NCBI GenBank assembly: GCA_024636555.1
Contig: JAGXGW010000064.1
Span: 1 to 64,000, forward strand
Direction: 5' to 3'
Length of the DNA stretch: 64,000 bases
Origin: Paracoccaceae bacterium
GTDB lineage: Bacteria > Pseudomonadota > Alphaproteobacteria > Rhodobacterales > Rhodobacteraceae
The position numbers were made by a program, and so were the translations under genes. A model generated the notes under the pieces. It made no database searches and was not told where the DNA came from. It was given only the letters and a program-made list of their open reading frames with translations. Of this stretch, positions 43,218 to 54,176 are shown in pieces. How positions within the stretch are numbered: position 1 is the first letter of the stretch; each line of letters starts with the position of its first letter.

Positions 43218-45194
43218 ATGATAGTAGAACTCGGACATTTCGCCCTCATCCTCGCCTCTCTGGTGGCCATCGTTCAGACGGTGGTTCCGCTGGTCGGCGC
43301 GCATAAACGCTGGCCGGGCTGGATGGCCATGGCCGAACCTGCGGCCAACGCACAGTTCATGCTCACCGCCTTTTCCTTCGGTGCGCTGACCTATGCTTTC
43401 GTGACCTCGGATTTCTCGGTCGCGCTGGTGGTGCAGAACTCGCATTCGCTCAAACCGATGATCTACAAGATCAGCGGTGTCTGGGGCAATCACGAGGGCT
43501 CGATGCTGCTCTGGGTGCTGATCCTGACCCTGTTCGGCGCGATGGCCGCATGGTTCGGGGGCAACCTGCCGCCCACCCTCAAGGCGCGGGTGCTGGCGGT
43601 GCAATCCTCTGTCTCGGTTGCGTTTTTCGCCTTCATCCTGTTCACCTCCAACCCTTTCACGCGGATGGCGGTGCCACCATTTGACGGGCAGGATCTGAAC
43701 CCGCTGTTGCAAGACCCCGGCCTCGCTTTCCACCCGCCGTTTCTCTATCTCGGCTATGTCGGGCTGAGCCTTGCCTTTTCCTTCGCCGTTGCTGCCCTGA
43801 TCGAGGGGCGCGTTGACGCCGCATGGGGCCGCTGGGTGCGGCCATGGACGCTGGTGGCATGGGTCAATCTGACCATCGGGATCGGCCTTGGCAGCTGGTG
43901 GGCCTATTACGAACTGGGCTGGGGCGGGTTCTGGTTCTGGGACCCGGTCGAGAATGCCAGCCTGATGCCGTGGCTTCTGGCCGCCGCCCTGCTGCATTGC
44001 GCCATTGTCGTGGAAAAACGCGAAAGCCTGAAAAGCTGGACGATCCTGCTGGCGATTCTCGCCTTCGGTTTCTCGCTGATCGGCACGTTCATCGTGCGCT
44101 CGGGCGTCATCACCTCTGTCCATGCCTTCGCCAATGATCCCGAACGCGGCGTGTTCATCCTGATGATCCTCGGCTTTTTCATGGGCGGCGCACTGGTGCT
44201 GTTCGCGGCCCGCGCAAGCGTGATGGAAGCCAAGGGCGTGTTCAGCCTTGTCAGCCGTGAAAGCGCGCTGGTCTTCAACAACATCCTGCTGGCGGTCTCC
44301 TGTTTCGTGGTGTTCATCGGCACGATCTGGCCATTGATCGCCGAGATGCTGTTTGATCGCCGGCTGTCTGTCGGGCCGCCGTTCTTCGACATGGCGTTCA
44401 CGCCGTTCATGATCCTGCTGGGGGCAGCCTTGCCCATCGGGGCGATGATGCCGTGGAAGCGCGCCGAGATCGGCCGCAGTTTCCGTCCGCTGATCCCCGC
44501 GTTCATTCTGGCCCTGTCCATCGCGATTCTGGCCTTTGCAATCCAGACCGGACGCTCGGCATTGGGTCCGGTGGGGCTGTTTCTGGGCTCGTGGCTGGTG
44601 TTTGGCGCGCTGGTCGATATCTGGTCGCGCACGGGGCGTGGTGCTGTGAAAGGGCGGCTGGGCCGTCTGACACGGCTGCCGCGTGCGGATTGGGGCAAAG
44701 GCGTCTCGCATGCCGGTCTGGGGATCACCATGCTGGGGATTTCCGCAATGCTGGCATGGCAGCAGGAGGATATCCGCGTCGTCCAGTTCAACGCACCTTT
44801 CGAGGTGGGCCGCTACACGCTCTCGCTGACTGATGTGCAGCGGATCGAGGGGCCGAACTACCTTTCGACCATGGGTTTTGTGGATCTGTCCCGGAACGGC
44901 ACGGCCATCACCACAATGACACCGGAAAAACGCTTCTATCCGGTGGCGCAGATGCCCACGACCGAAGCGGCAATCGACATCGGCTTCTGGCGCGATGTCT
45001 ATGTGGTGATCGGTGATCCGCAGACCAACGGGGGCTGGGCGATCCGCACCTATATCAAACCGCTGGCCAACTGGATCTGGGGTGGCACCATCCTGATGGC
45101 AATCGGCGGGATGATCAGCCTGACCGACCGGCGTTTCCGCGTGGCGGCAGGTGCGGCACGTCGCACACCCGTCGGCGGGGTGCCTGCGGAATGA
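43218..45194 (+). CDS. ccmF: Cytochrome c heme lyase subunit CcmF
   Basis: The 658-residue protein is polytopic (about 15 helices). The WWD signature GGFWFWDPVENASLMPW and the WGNHEGSMLLW motif are present, with histidines in loops that bind heme. CcmF transfers heme from CcmE to apocytochrome c together with CcmH. The ATG at 43218 has GGGGGC upstream. It overlaps ccmH by four bases (ATGA). Confidence 0.97.
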   Translation: MIVELGHFALILASLVAIVQTVVPLVGAHKRWPGWMAMAEPAANAQFMLTAFSFGALTYAFVTSDFSVALVVQNSHSLKPMIYKISGVWGNHEGSMLLWVLILTLFGAMAAWFGGNLPPTLKARVLAVQSSVSVAFFAFILFTSNPFTRMAVPPFDGQDLNPLLQDPGLAFHPPFLYLGYVGLSLAFSFAVAALIEGRVDAAWGRWVRPWTLVAWVNLTIGIGLGSWWAYYELGWGGFWFWDPVENASLMPWLLAAALLHCAIVVEKRESLKSWTILLAILAFGFSLIGTFIVRSGVITSVHAFANDPERGVFILMILGFFMGGALVLFAARASVMEAKGVFSLVSRESALVFNNILLAVSCFVVFIGTIWPLIAEMLFDRRLSVGPPFFDMAFTPFMILLGAALPIGAMMPWKRAEIGRSFRPLIPAFILALSIAILAFAIQTGRSALGPVGLFLGSWLVFGALVDIWSRTGRGAVKGRLGRLTRLPRADWGKGVSHAGLGITMLGISAMLAWQQEDIRVVQFNAPFEVGRYTLSLTDVQRIEGPNYLSTMGFVDLSRNGTAITTMTPEKRFYPVAQMPTTEAAIDIGFWRDVYVVIGDPQTNGGWAIRTYIKPLANWIWGGTILMAIGGMISLTDRRFRVAAGAARRTPVGGVPAE

Positions 45195-45676
45195 GACAAC
45201 TTGCCCTGACCCTGTGGCTGGCACTCGCCGTGCTTGGCCCGCTTGCTCCCCTCACCGCCACGCAAGCCGTGGCGGTCGAGCCTGACGAAATACTTGACGA
45301 TCCCGAATTGGAGGCGCGCGCCCGCGACCTGTCGCGCGGATTGCGCTGCATGGTGTGCCGTAACGAGAGCATCGACGAATCCAATGCCGATTTGGCCCGT
45401 GATATGCGCCTTCTGGTGCGTGAACGGCTGGTGGAGGGCGACAGCGACCCCGAGGTGATCTCCTTCATCGTGGACCGTTACGGCGAATATGCCCTGCTCA
45501 AGCCCACCACAGGCGGGGCCAACTGGATTCTCTGGGCCGCAGGGCCGCTGATGATGCTGCTGGCGCTGGGTGTGGGCTACAGCTACCTGCGCGGACGGCA
45601 GCCGTCCAACAGCGCGCGCGAGGAGAATCTGAGCGTTGAGGAACAGGCACGCTTGCGGAAAATTCTCGAGGACTGA
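45191..45676 (+). CDS. ccmH: Cytochrome c maturation thiol protein CcmH/CcmL
   Basis: This 161-residue protein has a signal peptide, the redox motif C53-M-V-C56 in LRCMVCRNESI, and a C-terminal membrane helix (about 108-128). It reduces or holds the apocytochrome CxxCH cysteines for heme attachment. It overlaps ccmF. A CcmI-like tetratricopeptide domain is not present, so this is the short CcmL-type form. The next gene begins 77 bases later. Confidence 0.95.
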   Translation: MRQLALTLWLALAVLGPLAPLTATQAVAVEPDEILDDPELEARARDLSRGLRCMVCRNESIDESNADLARDMRLLVRERLVEGDSDPEVISFIVDRYGEYALLKPTTGGANWILWAAGPLMMLLALGVGYSYLRGRQPSNSAREENLSVEEQARLRKILED

Positions 45677-45753
45677 CGTTTGGTTTCTTCTTTCCCCCGG
45701 ACCGCGCTGCGGTAAGGTGTCGCCAAGAGGCGGAGAACAGGAAGGGCCGAACC

Positions 45754-46530
45754 ATGGATTATCAGACCATTACGCTGGAGATCACCGATAATATCGCGGT
45801 GCTGACACTGGACCGCGCGGACAAGATGAACGCGCTCAACACCCAGATGCGGGCCGAGATTGCCGATGCCGCGCGGACCGCCGGCACAACGGCGCGGGTC
45901 CTCGTGATCACCGGATCGGGCCGCGCTTTCTGTTCGGGTCAGGATCTGAGCGACCGTGCCAATGCGGGCAATCTGGATATGGAGCGCACCCTGCGCGACG
46001 AATACCTGCCGATGCTCAAGGCGATCTACGATTGCCCCATCCCCACGATCAGCGCCGTCAACGGTGCGGCAGCGGGGGCAGGGGCCAATCTCGCGCTTGC
46101 TGCCGATGTGGTGATCGCGAGCCAGAGCGCCTATTTCCTGCAGGCCTTCACGCGGATCGGCCTGATCCCCGATGCGGGCGGCACTTATTGGATGACGCGC
46201 CAGATGGGCACGGCCAAGGCGATGGGCGCGGCGCTGTTCGCCGACAAGATCACCGCGAAGCAGGCAGATGACTGGGGCCTGATCTGGGAAGCCGTGGCCG
46301 ATGACGCTTTCGATGCGACATGGCGCGCCCGCGCGGCGCATCTGGCGAAAGGGCCGACCGTGGCCTATTCCCATGTGAAACAGGCGATCCGCGGAAGCTG
46401 GGACAACAGCCTTGAGGAGCAGCTTGCGATGGAGGGGCGTTTTCAGGGCACCTGCGGCAAGACACGCGACTTCAAGGAAGGCGTGCTGGCCTTTCTGGAA
46501 AAGCGGCCTGCGGGTTTCGAGGGGCGCTGA
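45754..46530 (+). CDS. Enoyl-CoA hydratase/isomerase, PaaG-like
   Basis: At 258 residues it has crotonase motifs: GSGRAFCSGQDLSDR (about 53-67), oxyanion hole in GAAAGAGANLALAAD, and PDAGGTYWMTRQMG. The aspartate in GGT context and the SGQDL motif match PaaG (epoxyphenylacetyl-CoA isomerase) rather than a plain hydratase, but no other paa genes are nearby. Could be a general enoyl-CoA isomerase. A GAACAGGAAGGG leader precedes the ATG. Confidence 0.87.
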   Translation: MDYQTITLEITDNIAVLTLDRADKMNALNTQMRAEIADAARTAGTTARVLVITGSGRAFCSGQDLSDRANAGNLDMERTLRDEYLPMLKAIYDCPIPTISAVNGAAAGAGANLALAADVVIASQSAYFLQAFTRIGLIPDAGGTYWMTRQMGTAKAMGAALFADKITAKQADDWGLIWEAVADDAFDATWRARAAHLAKGPTVAYSHVKQAIRGSWDNSLEEQLAMEGRFQGTCGKTRDFKEGVLAFLEKRPAGFEGR

Positions 46531-46555
46531 CGCCCCTCATCCGCCGTGCGGACGG

Positions 46556-46630
46556 TTAGATAAGAGGCACAAACGGCACGCCACATCCGGCGAGGGTCAA
46601 ACAACCGATCAAGATCATCCATTTTGTCAT
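46556..46630 (-). CDS. Tiny lipoprotein (24 residues)
   Basis: From the ATG at 46630 the product has a hydrophobic signal and lipobox LAGC, giving a mature lipoprotein of only nine residues beginning with the acylated cysteine: CGVPFVPLI. I recall very similar short lipoproteins in other Rhodobacteraceae. It lies between the enoyl-CoA hydratase and gltA, minus strand. It is too short for ordinary gene finders. Confidence 0.72.
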   Translation of the reverse strand: MTKWMILIGCLTLAGCGVPFVPLI

Positions 46631-46676
46631 TGGCCACGTCCTTGTATCTGCGCCCGCAACGGGCCTTTGCCTAAAC

Positions 46677-46704
46677 AAAAACGGCGCCTTTTCAGGCGCC
46701 GTTT
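46677..46704 (-). terminator. Rho-independent terminator of gltA
   Basis: AAACGGCGCC, loop TGAAAA, GGCGCCGTTTTTG on the minus strand: a 10-bp stem with a T5 run 19 bases after the gltA stop. It is nearly symmetrical and could also act on the plus strand. Confidence 0.9.
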
Positions 46705-46722
46705 CTTTTGCTGTGAACCGGC

Positions 46723-48018
46723 TTAGCGGTTCTCGATATCGATATAATCGCGATGCGTCTCGCCCATGTAAAGCTGACGCGGACGCCCGATCTTCATCTG
46801 CGGATCGGCGATCATCTCTTTCCACTGGCTGACCCAGCCAACGGTGCGCGACAGCGCGAACACAGGCGTGAACATCGAGGTGGGGAAGCCGATCGCCTCG
46901 AGAATGATGCCCGAATAGAAATCCACATTCGGGAACAGCTTTTTCTCGATGAAATAGGGATCGTTCAGCGCCACATGTTCCAGCTCCTTGGCGACCTGCA
47001 GCAGCGGGTTGTCCTGCACGCCAAGCAGTTCCAGAACCTCGTCGGCGGATTGCTTGAGAACCTTGGCACGCGGGTCGGTGTTCTTGTAGACGCGGTGGCC
47101 GAAGCCCATCAGGCGGAACGGATCGTTCTTGTCCTTGGCCCGCGCGATAAACTCGGGGATGCGGTCAACCGTCCCGATCTCGCGCAGCATTTCCAGACAG
47201 GCCTGATTGGCCCCACCATGCGCAGGCCCCCAGAGGCAGGCAATACCGGCAGCGATACAGGCAAAGGGGTTGGCACCCGACGAAGACGCCAGACGCACGG
47301 TCGAGGTCGAGGCGTTCTGCTCGTGATCGGCATGCAGGGTCAGGATGCGGTCCATCGCGCGGGCGACAATCGGGTTCACGTGATAGGTTTCGGCTGGAAC
47401 CGAGAAGCACATGTGCAGGAAGTTGGCCGCATAATCCAGGTCGTTGCGCGGATAGACGAAGGGCTGGCCGATGGAATATTTATAGGCCATCGCGGCAATT
47501 GTCGGCATCTTGGCGATCAGACGGATCGAGGCAACCTCGCGCTGCCACGGGTCCGTCACATCAAGGCTGTCGTGGTAGAAAGCCGACATCGCGCCGACAA
47601 CGCCCACCATCGTGGCCATCGGATGCGCGTCGCGGCGGAACCCGCGAAAGAAGTTGTGCATCTGCTCGTGGATCATCGTGTGGCGCGTCACCCGCGTCTC
47701 GAAATCCTCAAGCTGGAACGAGGAGGGCAGCTCGCCGTAGAGCAGCAGATAGCACACTTCGAGGAAGTGCGATTTGGAAGCCAGCTGGTCAATCGGATAG
47801 CCGCGATGCAGCAGAATACCCTCGTCGCCATCGATATAGGTGATGGTGCTGTCGCAGCTCGCCGTCGAGGTATAGCCGGGATCATAGGTGAACACGCCCG
47901 CCTGTGCATACAGCTTGCGGATGTCGATCACATCCGGTCCGGCGGTCGGCGTATAGACGGGCAAGTCGAAACTTTTACCATCGTAATTGAGGGTCGCGGT
48001 CTTGCTGGGTGTCGTCAT
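46723..48018 (-). CDS. gltA: Citrate synthase
   Basis: The 431-residue enzyme condenses acetyl-CoA and oxaloacetate. Catalytic histidines and aspartate are in [25 protein letters not shown] and the C-terminal [13 protein letters not shown]. The N-terminal domain (about 1-60) of the NADH-sensitive type-II hexameric class is present ([17 protein letters not shown]). ATG at 48018 follows AAGGGAT. It ends at a good terminator. Confidence 0.97.
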   Translation of the reverse strand: MTTPSKTATLNYDGKSFDLPVYTPTAGPDVIDIRKLYAQAGVFTYDPGYTSTASCDSTITYIDGDEGILLHRGYPIDQLASKSHFLEVCYLLLYGELPSSFQLEDFETRVTRHTMIHEQMHNFFRGFRRDAHPMATMVGVVGAMSAFYHDSLDVTDPWQREVASIRLIAKMPTIAAMAYKYSIGQPFVYPRNDLDYAANFLHMCFSVPAETYHVNPIVARAMDRILTLHADHEQNASTSTVRLASSSGANPFACIAAGIACLWGPAHGGANQACLEMLREIGTVDRIPEFIARAKDKNDPFRLMGFGHRVYKNTDPRAKVLKQSADEVLELLGVQDNPLLQVAKELEHVALNDPYFIEKKLFPNVDFYSGIILEAIGFPTSMFTPVFALSRTVGWVSQWKEMIADPQMKIGRPRQLYMGETHRDYIDIENR

Positions 48019-48101
48019 TTTTATCCCTTCCTCACTGGCGGTCCCCGCAGATCGGGTGCGCCCTTTTTAGTCTGATCGCCTGAAGAAGGTGTTACCCGGT
48101 T

Positions 48102-49505
48102 TCAGGCGGCGGCATCTGACAGGCGCGCGAGGCTTTCCTCGCGCCCAAGCACCAGCATCATGTCGAACACGCTCGGTGTGGCACTGCGCCCTGCAAGCGC
48201 GGCCCGCATTGGCCCTGCCAATTTGCCGAATGTCATCCCCTGCATCTGTGCGAAACTGTTCAGAGCGTGTTCAAGATCGCCCCGCGTCCAGCTAGCATTT
48301 TGCAACTGCGGCGTCAATTCGTTCAGTATACCACGGGATACATCATTGAGATGCGTGGCGGCTTTGTCGTCGGCGACGATAGGACGCTCGGCCAGAATGA
48401 ATTCAGCCTTATCAAGCAGTTCAAAGAAGGTCTTCGCGCGTTCTTTGAGATGTGGCATCGCGGCGTAAAGCATCGCTTTCTTGTGCGCCGGCAGGGTCTT
48501 TTGGCCCGTCGCCGCCATGAAATCCATCACTTCATGCAGCAGCGCAGCATCATCCATGGCAGCGATATGCTGACCGCAGATATTCTCGAGCTTCTTGAAG
48601 TCCAGCCGTGCCGGTGATTTGCCGATGCCCGCAAGGTCGAACCATGCGCGCGCCTGCGCGTCATCGAAAAACTCGTTATCCCCGTGGCTCCAGCCCAGAC
48701 GGGTCAGATAATTCCGCATACCCGCCGCAGGATAGCCCATGTCGCGGTATTCCTCGACCCCCAGCGCGCCGTGGCGTTTGGACAGTTTCTTGCCGTCGGG
48801 GCCATGGATCAGCGGGATATGCGCCCAGACCGGCACGCTCCAGCCCATCGCGTGATAGATCATCATCTGGCGCGCGGCATTGTTGAGATGGTCGTCGCCG
48901 CGGATCACATGGGTCACGCCCATATCATGATCATCGACCACCACGGCGAGCATATAGACGGGCGTGCCGTCGCCGCGCAGCAGGACCATATCGTCAAGCT
49001 GGTCGTTGCGGATGGTGACATTGCCCTGAACCTGATCCTCGATCACGGTCTCACCCTCTTCGGGGGCCTTGATCCGGATCACGTAGGGCGCCTCCAGCGG
49101 ATGGGTAGCCGGATCGACATCGCGCCACGGGCTGCGGTAGAGGGTCGAACGGCCCTCGATGCGAGCCTGCTCGCGGAAGGCTTCGATCTCGTCCTGTGTG
49201 GCATAGCATTTATAGGCGCGCCCCTCGGCCAGAAGCTGACGCGCCACGTCGGCATGACGCACGGCGCGGGCAAACTGGCTGACCGCCTCGCCGTCGTGGT
49301 CCAGCCCGAGCCAGTCCAGCCCCTTGAGAATCGCATCCGTCGCTTCGGGTGTGGAACGCGCGCGGTCGGTATCCTCGATCCGCAGCAGGAACTTGCCGCC
49401 GCGTCCACGTGCATAAAGCCAGTTGAACAGCGCCGTCCGCGCCCCGCCGATATGCAGATATCCGGTCGGAGAAGGGGCAAAGCGGGTCACAACGGGCGAG
49501 GACAT
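48102..49505 (-). CDS. gltX: Glutamyl-tRNA synthetase
   Basis: From the ATG at 49505 the 467-residue enzyme has HIGH at 18-21 (YLHIGGAR) and a KMSKS-equivalent KLSKR at 240-244. The length and domain order match non-discriminating or discriminating GltX of alphaproteobacteria. Longer starts are rejected because the 5' sequence overlaps the divergent comEC. Many alphaproteobacteria carry two GltX copies; which this is cannot be judged here. Confidence 0.96.
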   Translation of the reverse strand: MSSPVVTRFAPSPTGYLHIGGARTALFNWLYARGRGGKFLLRIEDTDRARSTPEATDAILKGLDWLGLDHDGEAVSQFARAVRHADVARQLLAEGRAYKCYATQDEIEAFREQARIEGRSTLYRSPWRDVDPATHPLEAPYVIRIKAPEEGETVIEDQVQGNVTIRNDQLDDMVLLRGDGTPVYMLAVVVDDHDMGVTHVIRGDDHLNNAARQMMIYHAMGWSVPVWAHIPLIHGPDGKKLSKRHGALGVEEYRDMGYPAAGMRNYLTRLGWSHGDNEFFDDAQARAWFDLAGIGKSPARLDFKKLENICGQHIAAMDDAALLHEVMDFMAATGQKTLPAHKKAMLYAAMPHLKERAKTFFELLDKAEFILAERPIVADDKAATHLNDVSRGILNELTPQLQNASWTRGDLEHALNSFAQMQGMTFGKLAGPMRAALAGRSATPSVFDMMLVLGREESLARLSDAAA

Positions 49506-49583
49506 GGGAGAGTTTAACCTTTCGGTAAGCATGGCCGGGTTAGCCTGCCGCATGTCTAGCGATGCCAGCGGCAGGGGGCAAGG

Positions 49584-51620
49584 TTGCAGATTGCCGACAG
49601 GATCGAACAGGTGTTTCTGGCGCAACGCGGAGCGTTGTTTCCTTGGGCGCCGGTGTTTCTGGCGATCGGGATCGGCCTCTATTTCGCCCTGAGATGGGAG
49701 CCGCAGCCCGTGCATTACGCCGCCGCCCTGTGCATCTGCGCGGTGGCGGGCGTTGCGGGCGTTGCGGGCTGGCGCGGCGGGCCGGTTCTGGGGCCATTGT
49801 GCTGGGCGCTGGCGCTGGTGGCGGCGGGGATCTGCCTTGCGGGCGCGCGGGCGCATCTGGTGGCAGGCCCGCAGATCGGCTGGCGCTACTATGGCCCCGT
49901 CGAGGGGCGGATCGTGGGGATGGACCGCTCCGCCTCGGATGCCGTGCGGCTGGTGCTGGACCGCGTGGTGCTGGACCGCGTCGCGCCAAGCGCCACGCCC
50001 GCGCGGGTGCGCGTCTCGCTGCACGGTGAACAGGGCTTTGCCGACTTGCGACCTGGACAGATCGTGATCATGACGGCGCATCTGTCCGTCTCGAACGGGC
50101 CGGTGGAGCCGGACAGTTTCGATTTCCGCCGCCACGCTTGGTTTCTGGGGCTGGGGGCGGTGGGCTATACCCGCACGCCCGTCCTGCTTCTGGCGCCCTC
50201 CTCAGGGGACCAACCGGTTTTTGCAGCGCGGATGTGGCTGTCGAACCACGTCCAGACCGCCTTGCCGGGCGAGACCGGCGCTTTTGCCGCCGCGGTGATG
50301 GCGGGCGACCGTTCCGGCATGGGACAGGCCACGCTGGACGCCTTGCGCGTCTCCAATCTGGCACATCTGCTGGCGATATCGGGGCTGCATATGGGCCTGC
50401 TCAGCGGGTTCGTCTTCAGCCTTTTCCGGCTGGGCTTTGCCGCATGGCCCGCCGTGGGCCTGCGTGTGCCTGCCAAGAAACTCTCGGCCTTACTGGCCCT
50501 GATCGTGGCCGCGTTCTACCTCGCGCTCTCGGGCGGCAATGTCGCGACGGAGCGGGCCTTTGTCATGGTGGCGGTTGTGCTGGTGGCGGTCATGCTGAAT
50601 CGCCGCGCCCTGACATTGCGCGCGGTTGCGGTTGCCGGGCTGATCATCCTGACCTTGCGGCCCGAAGCGCTGATCGGACCGGGGTTCCAGATGTCCTTCG
50701 CCGCAACAACAGCGCTGGTGGCGGTCTTTGGCTGGCTACGCGATGCAGACCTGCCGCGCCTGCCCGGATGGTTGCGCCCTGTCGCGGCGGTGGTTGTCTC
50801 CTCCGCCGTGGCCGGATTGGCGACAGCGCCGCTGGGGGCCGCGCATTTCAACCAGTTCGCCCATTACGGCCTGATCGCCAACCTGCTGAGCGTGCCGCTC
50901 ATGGGCGCGCTGATCATGCCTGCGGCGGTGCTGGCGACCTGCCTCATGCCTTTCGGGCTGGAGGCGCTGCCACTTTGGGTCATGGGGCAGGGCTTGTCGT
51001 GGATCCTGTCCGTCGCGCATTGGATCTCCGGCCTTGAGGGCGCGCGCGGGGCGGTCTGGTCGCCGCCCGCAGTGGTTCTGCCGCTGATGGCGCTTGGCGC
51101 GCTTTTCGTGATGTTGTGGCAGGGCGCGCTGCGCTGGAGTGGGCTTGTCCCCGTCGCGCTTTCCTTGGCGCTATGGGCCGGACAGGAGCGTCCCGTGCTG
51201 CTGATCGCTGCTGACGGCGCGCTTGTCGGCGCGATGACAGGCCAGGGCCGCGCCCTCAGTCGCGCAAAGGGCGCGGGGTTTGTCGCGCAGAACTGGCTGG
51301 ATCACGACGGCGATGCCTCCGCGCAGGAGGTGGCCGCTGCACTATGGCAAGAGCCGATGCCGCTGCCCTTCGGGACAGGTGGCCACCTCATCCATCTGCG
51401 CGGAAAATCGGCCGAACAGGCCAGCTGCAGCGTCCAGGATTGGCTCGTGCTTGACCGGCCCGCACCCCGTAGCTTGCCGTGCCACGTTTTTGACAGCCGT
51501 TCGTTGCGCCGCAGCGGAGCGGTTGCGGTTCATCTTGTGCGCGGGGAGCCCGTTGTCACCACGATGCGGGATCTGACGGGGCAGCGGCTATGGCATGGCG
51601 GCGCACGGTCGCGTCAATAG
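49584..51620 (+). CDS. comEC: ComEC/Rec2 family DNA uptake channel
   Basis: The 678-residue protein starts at a TTG (49584) behind GGGGGCAAGG. It has three segments: an N-terminal helix bundle with OB-type domain (about 30-200), the competence helix region (about 225-520, with [18 protein letters not shown] and LPWLR-type loops), and a short C-terminal piece. The usual metallo-beta-lactamase domain is absent or eroded: the final 130 residues lack HxHxDH. ComEC moves single-stranded DNA across the inner membrane. It overlaps lexA tail to tail by seven bases. Confidence 0.88.
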   Translation: MQIADRIEQVFLAQRGALFPWAPVFLAIGIGLYFALRWEPQPVHYAAALCICAVAGVAGVAGWRGGPVLGPLCWALALVAAGICLAGARAHLVAGPQIGWRYYGPVEGRIVGMDRSASDAVRLVLDRVVLDRVAPSATPARVRVSLHGEQGFADLRPGQIVIMTAHLSVSNGPVEPDSFDFRRHAWFLGLGAVGYTRTPVLLLAPSSGDQPVFAARMWLSNHVQTALPGETGAFAAAVMAGDRSGMGQATLDALRVSNLAHLLAISGLHMGLLSGFVFSLFRLGFAAWPAVGLRVPAKKLSALLALIVAAFYLALSGGNVATERAFVMVAVVLVAVMLNRRALTLRAVAVAGLIILTLRPEALIGPGFQMSFAATTALVAVFGWLRDADLPRLPGWLRPVAAVVVSSAVAGLATAPLGAAHFNQFAHYGLIANLLSVPLMGALIMPAAVLATCLMPFGLEALPLWVMGQGLSWILSVAHWISGLEGARGAVWSPPAVVLPLMALGALFVMLWQGALRWSGLVPVALSLALWAGQERPVLLIAADGALVGAMTGQGRALSRAKGAGFVAQNWLDHDGDASAQEVAAALWQEPMPLPFGTGGHLIHLRGKSAEQASCSVQDWLVLDRPAPRSLPCHVFDSRSLRRSGAVAVHLVRGEPVVTTMRDLTGQRLWHGGARSRQ

Positions 51621-52318
51621 GTCCGGATCAGGCCGACAAGGCGGCCCTGTACCTTGACCATATGATCGGGATAGACCCGCGTTTCATAAGCCGGGTTCGC
51701 GGCCTCCAAGGATATCGTGCTGCCACGGCGGGAGAAACGCTTGAGCGTGGCTTCCTGATCCTCGACCAATGCCACCACGATATCGCCGTTCTCGGCAACG
51801 GAGGTTTCGCGGATCACCACGACATCGCCGTCATTGATTCCGGCTTCGATCATCGAATCGCCGCGCACTTCCAGCGCGTAATGCTCGCCCCGGCCGCTGA
51901 TCATCGCGTTGGGCACCGTCACGGTATGGGAGATATGGCTGATCGCCTCGATCGGGACACCGGCAGCGATGCGTCCCATCACGGGCAGTTCCATCGCCTC
52001 GATCACCTGCACGTCCATCGCGCCCGCAGGCGGCGGCGTATCGGGGCGGTCTCCCTTGATCACGCGGGGGGTAAAGCCGCCACCATCGGACTTGCCGTTC
52101 ATGGCGTCGGGGAGCTTGACGATCTCGATGGCGCGGGCGCGGTGTGCGAGGCGGCGGATAAAGCCCCGCTCCTCCAACGCGGTGATCAGGCGGTGGATGC
52201 CGGATTTGGACCGCAAATCAAGGGCTTCCTTCATCTCGTCAAAAGAGGGCGGCACGCCGTCGCGGTTCAGCCGGGTCTGGATGAACTCCAGCAGATCGCG
52301 TTGTTTCTTGGTCAGCAT
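51614..52318 (-). CDS. lexA: LexA repressor
   Basis: The 234-residue protein has the LexA N-terminal winged helix (1-65) and the autocleavage domain: A119-G120 scissile bond in GRIAAGVP, S155 in GDSM and K193 in ATLKRF. It represses SOS genes until RecA filaments stimulate cleavage. The longer linker (about 70-110) is normal in Rhodobacterales. GAGGAT upstream. It is the last gene after moeA, but has its own promoter with an SOS box. Confidence 0.97.
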   Translation of the reverse strand: MLTKKQRDLLEFIQTRLNRDGVPPSFDEMKEALDLRSKSGIHRLITALEERGFIRRLAHRARAIEIVKLPDAMNGKSDGGGFTPRVIKGDRPDTPPPAGAMDVQVIEAMELPVMGRIAAGVPIEAISHISHTVTVPNAMISGRGEHYALEVRGDSMIEAGINDGDVVVIRETSVAENGDIVVALVEDQEATLKRFSRRGSTISLEAANPAYETRVYPDHMVKVQGRLVGLIRTY

Positions 52319-52394
52319 GACATCATCCTCTTCGGGGCGGGCCGCACCGGTTCACTCCGGCAGGCCCTGTGCTTGATCACATGAATTCAGCTTT

Positions 52395-52433
52395 GTTCTG
52401 CCATTGTTCCCGTTTTGTGTCAACATGTTTGAC
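52395..52433 (-). promoter_or_regulatory. lexA promoter with SOS box
   Basis: GTTC-TGCCATT-GTTC (52395-52409, plus-strand reading) is the alphaproteobacterial LexA operator. On the minus strand a consensus -35 TTGACA (52423-52418) lies just upstream, within an inverted repeat GTCAA-N5-TTGAC (52419-52433). LexA would cover the region around -10, so the gene is autoregulated. Confidence 0.8.
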
Positions 52434-52473
52434 GCATGACACAACTTGGCAGCCCGGGGCCAAGGCTGACGCG

Positions 52474-53664
52474 CTACAGGAAGGGAATGACCTGCACCAC
52501 GGCGCCTGCGGGCTGCGGGCCGTCATCCTTGGGCCGGATCAGCAGGCCGTTGGCTTCGGACAGAACCGTCAGCAGGGAACTGTCCTGCCGGTCGAAGGCG
52601 CTGACCTCGCGGCCCGCCTCACCCTCGCTCAGCCGGGCGCGCATGTAATGGGCGCGCGGCCCGTTGGCACCGACAGGTGCTGCCAGCCTTGCGCGGCGGA
52701 CGGGCGGCAGCACATCGTGCAACCCCTGCATGGCGCGCAGCATCGGCAGAAGGAACAGATGCCCGCATACAATCGCCGACACAGGGTTGCCGGGCAGCCC
52801 CAGATAGGGCGTGCCATCGCCAAAAGCGCCTGCGATCAGCGGCTTGCCGGGGCGCATGGCGATCTTGTAGAAGCTTTGCTGCAAGCCGAACTGCGCGGCG
52901 ACCTGTGCCACCATGTCGTGATCGCCCACCGATGCGCCGCCGATGGTCACGATCAGATCGGCCCCCATCGCCAGTTCGTAGACCGTCGTCAAAGAGGCCT
53001 CGTTGTCGCGCGCGATCGGCAGCATCCTGACATGCCCGCCCGCCGCCTCGATCATGGCCTTGAGCGCGAAGAGATTTGACGCGATGATCTGGTCGGGGCG
53101 CGGGTCTTCGCCCGGCATCACCAGTTCGTCGCCGGTCGCGATGATCGCGACAACGGGTTTGCGCGCGACGGGCAGGTGGCCCGCATTCATGGCCGCCAGC
53201 AAGGCCAGTTCCGAAGGGCCAAGGCGGCGCGGGGCGGCAAGGCGGTAATTATCCTCGAAATCAGCTCCCTGCGCCCTGATGTTCATGCCCTTGTCGAAGC
53301 TGTCGCCCAGCATGATCTGCCCACCCATGCGGCTGACATCCTCTTGGATCACAACGCGGTCGGCCCCTTGCGGCACAGGCGCGCCGGTGAAGATCCGCAA
53401 CGCCTCACCCGCGCCCAGCTGTCCGGACCAGGCATGACCGGCGGCGGCTTCGCCCACAACGGTCAGAAACGCACCGGGCTGGCAATCCTGATCCCTGACC
53501 GCATAGCCATCCATCGCGGAGGCGGCAAACGGCGGCTGCGCCCGCACTGCCCGCACATCGCGCGCCAGCACCCGCCCCGCAGCCTGCGCCAGAGGCACGG
53601 TTTCAACAGCCAGAGGCCGCACAAGTTCGAGACACAGGGCCTGCGCTTCGTCTACGGTGATCAT
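52474..53664 (-). CDS. moeA: Molybdopterin molybdotransferase
   Basis: The 396-residue protein has [14 protein letters not shown], the [12 protein letters not shown] motif and [11 protein letters not shown]. MoeA inserts molybdate into adenylated molybdopterin. It overlaps moaC by four bases. Last gene of the chain trpG-trpD-trpC-moaC-moeA before lexA. Confidence 0.96.
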   Translation of the reverse strand: MITVDEAQALCLELVRPLAVETVPLAQAAGRVLARDVRAVRAQPPFAASAMDGYAVRDQDCQPGAFLTVVGEAAAGHAWSGQLGAGEALRIFTGAPVPQGADRVVIQEDVSRMGGQIMLGDSFDKGMNIRAQGADFEDNYRLAAPRRLGPSELALLAAMNAGHLPVARKPVVAIIATGDELVMPGEDPRPDQIIASNLFALKAMIEAAGGHVRMLPIARDNEASLTTVYELAMGADLIVTIGGASVGDHDMVAQVAAQFGLQQSFYKIAMRPGKPLIAGAFGDGTPYLGLPGNPVSAIVCGHLFLLPMLRAMQGLHDVLPPVRRARLAAPVGANGPRAHYMRARLSEGEAGREVSAFDRQDSSLLTVLSEANGLLIRPKDDGPQPAGAVVQVIPFL

Positions 53665-54176
53665 CCCGCCGTGTACCTTCCGGATTTGCCGCCATCTTTC
53701 AGCAGGACGCGGATGCCGCCGATCTCCATCGCCTTGTCGACGGCCTTTGTCATGTCATAGACGGTGAGCGCGGCTGTGCTGACGGCGGTCAGCGCCTCCA
53801 TCTCCACGCCGGTCTGGCCGGAGGTCTTGACCGTGGCGGTGATCCGCACGCCGGGAAGGCCGGCATCCAGCACCAGATCCAGCGCGACCGAGGTCACGGG
53901 CAGCGGATGGCACAGCGGGATCAGCTCGGCGGTGCGTTTGGCCCCCATGATGCCCGCAAGCCGGGCGATGCCCAGAACGTCGCCCTTTTTGGCGCGGCCT
54001 TCGCCAATGATATCATAGGTTTCGCGGGCCATCCTGATCCAGCCTTCGGCCACGGCGACCCGCGCGGTGACGGCCTTTTCCGACACATCCACCATATGGG
54101 CCTGTCCCTGAGAGTCGAAATGCGTCAGGCCAGTTCCCTGTGGTGAGCCCTGCTGTGTGCCTGCCTTATCGGCCAT
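53661..54176 (-). CDS. moaC: Cyclic pyranopterin monophosphate synthase
   Basis: From the ATG at 54176 this 171-residue enzyme has the MoaC motifs [21 protein letters not shown] and DMTKAVDK (catalytic lysine and aspartate). It forms cyclic pyranopterin monophosphate with MoaA. Its start overlaps the trpC stop (TGATG). The moaC-moeA pairing recurs in alphaproteobacteria. A GTG one codon upstream is possible. Confidence 0.97.
   Translation of the reverse strand: MADKAGTQQGSPQGTGLTHFDSQGQAHMVDVSEKAVTARVAVAEGWIRMARETYDIIGEGRAKKGDVLGIARLAGIMGAKRTAELIPLCHPLPVTSVALDLVLDAGLPGVRITATVKTSGQTGVEMEALTAVSTAALTVYDMTKAVDKAMEIGGIRVLLKDGGKSGRYTAG

Noticed and set aside
52419-52433. GTCAA-N5-TTGAC as an FNR box
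   Set aside because: FNR sites read TTGA-N6-TCAA; this has the opposite arm order and fits a -35 box plus chance symmetry.
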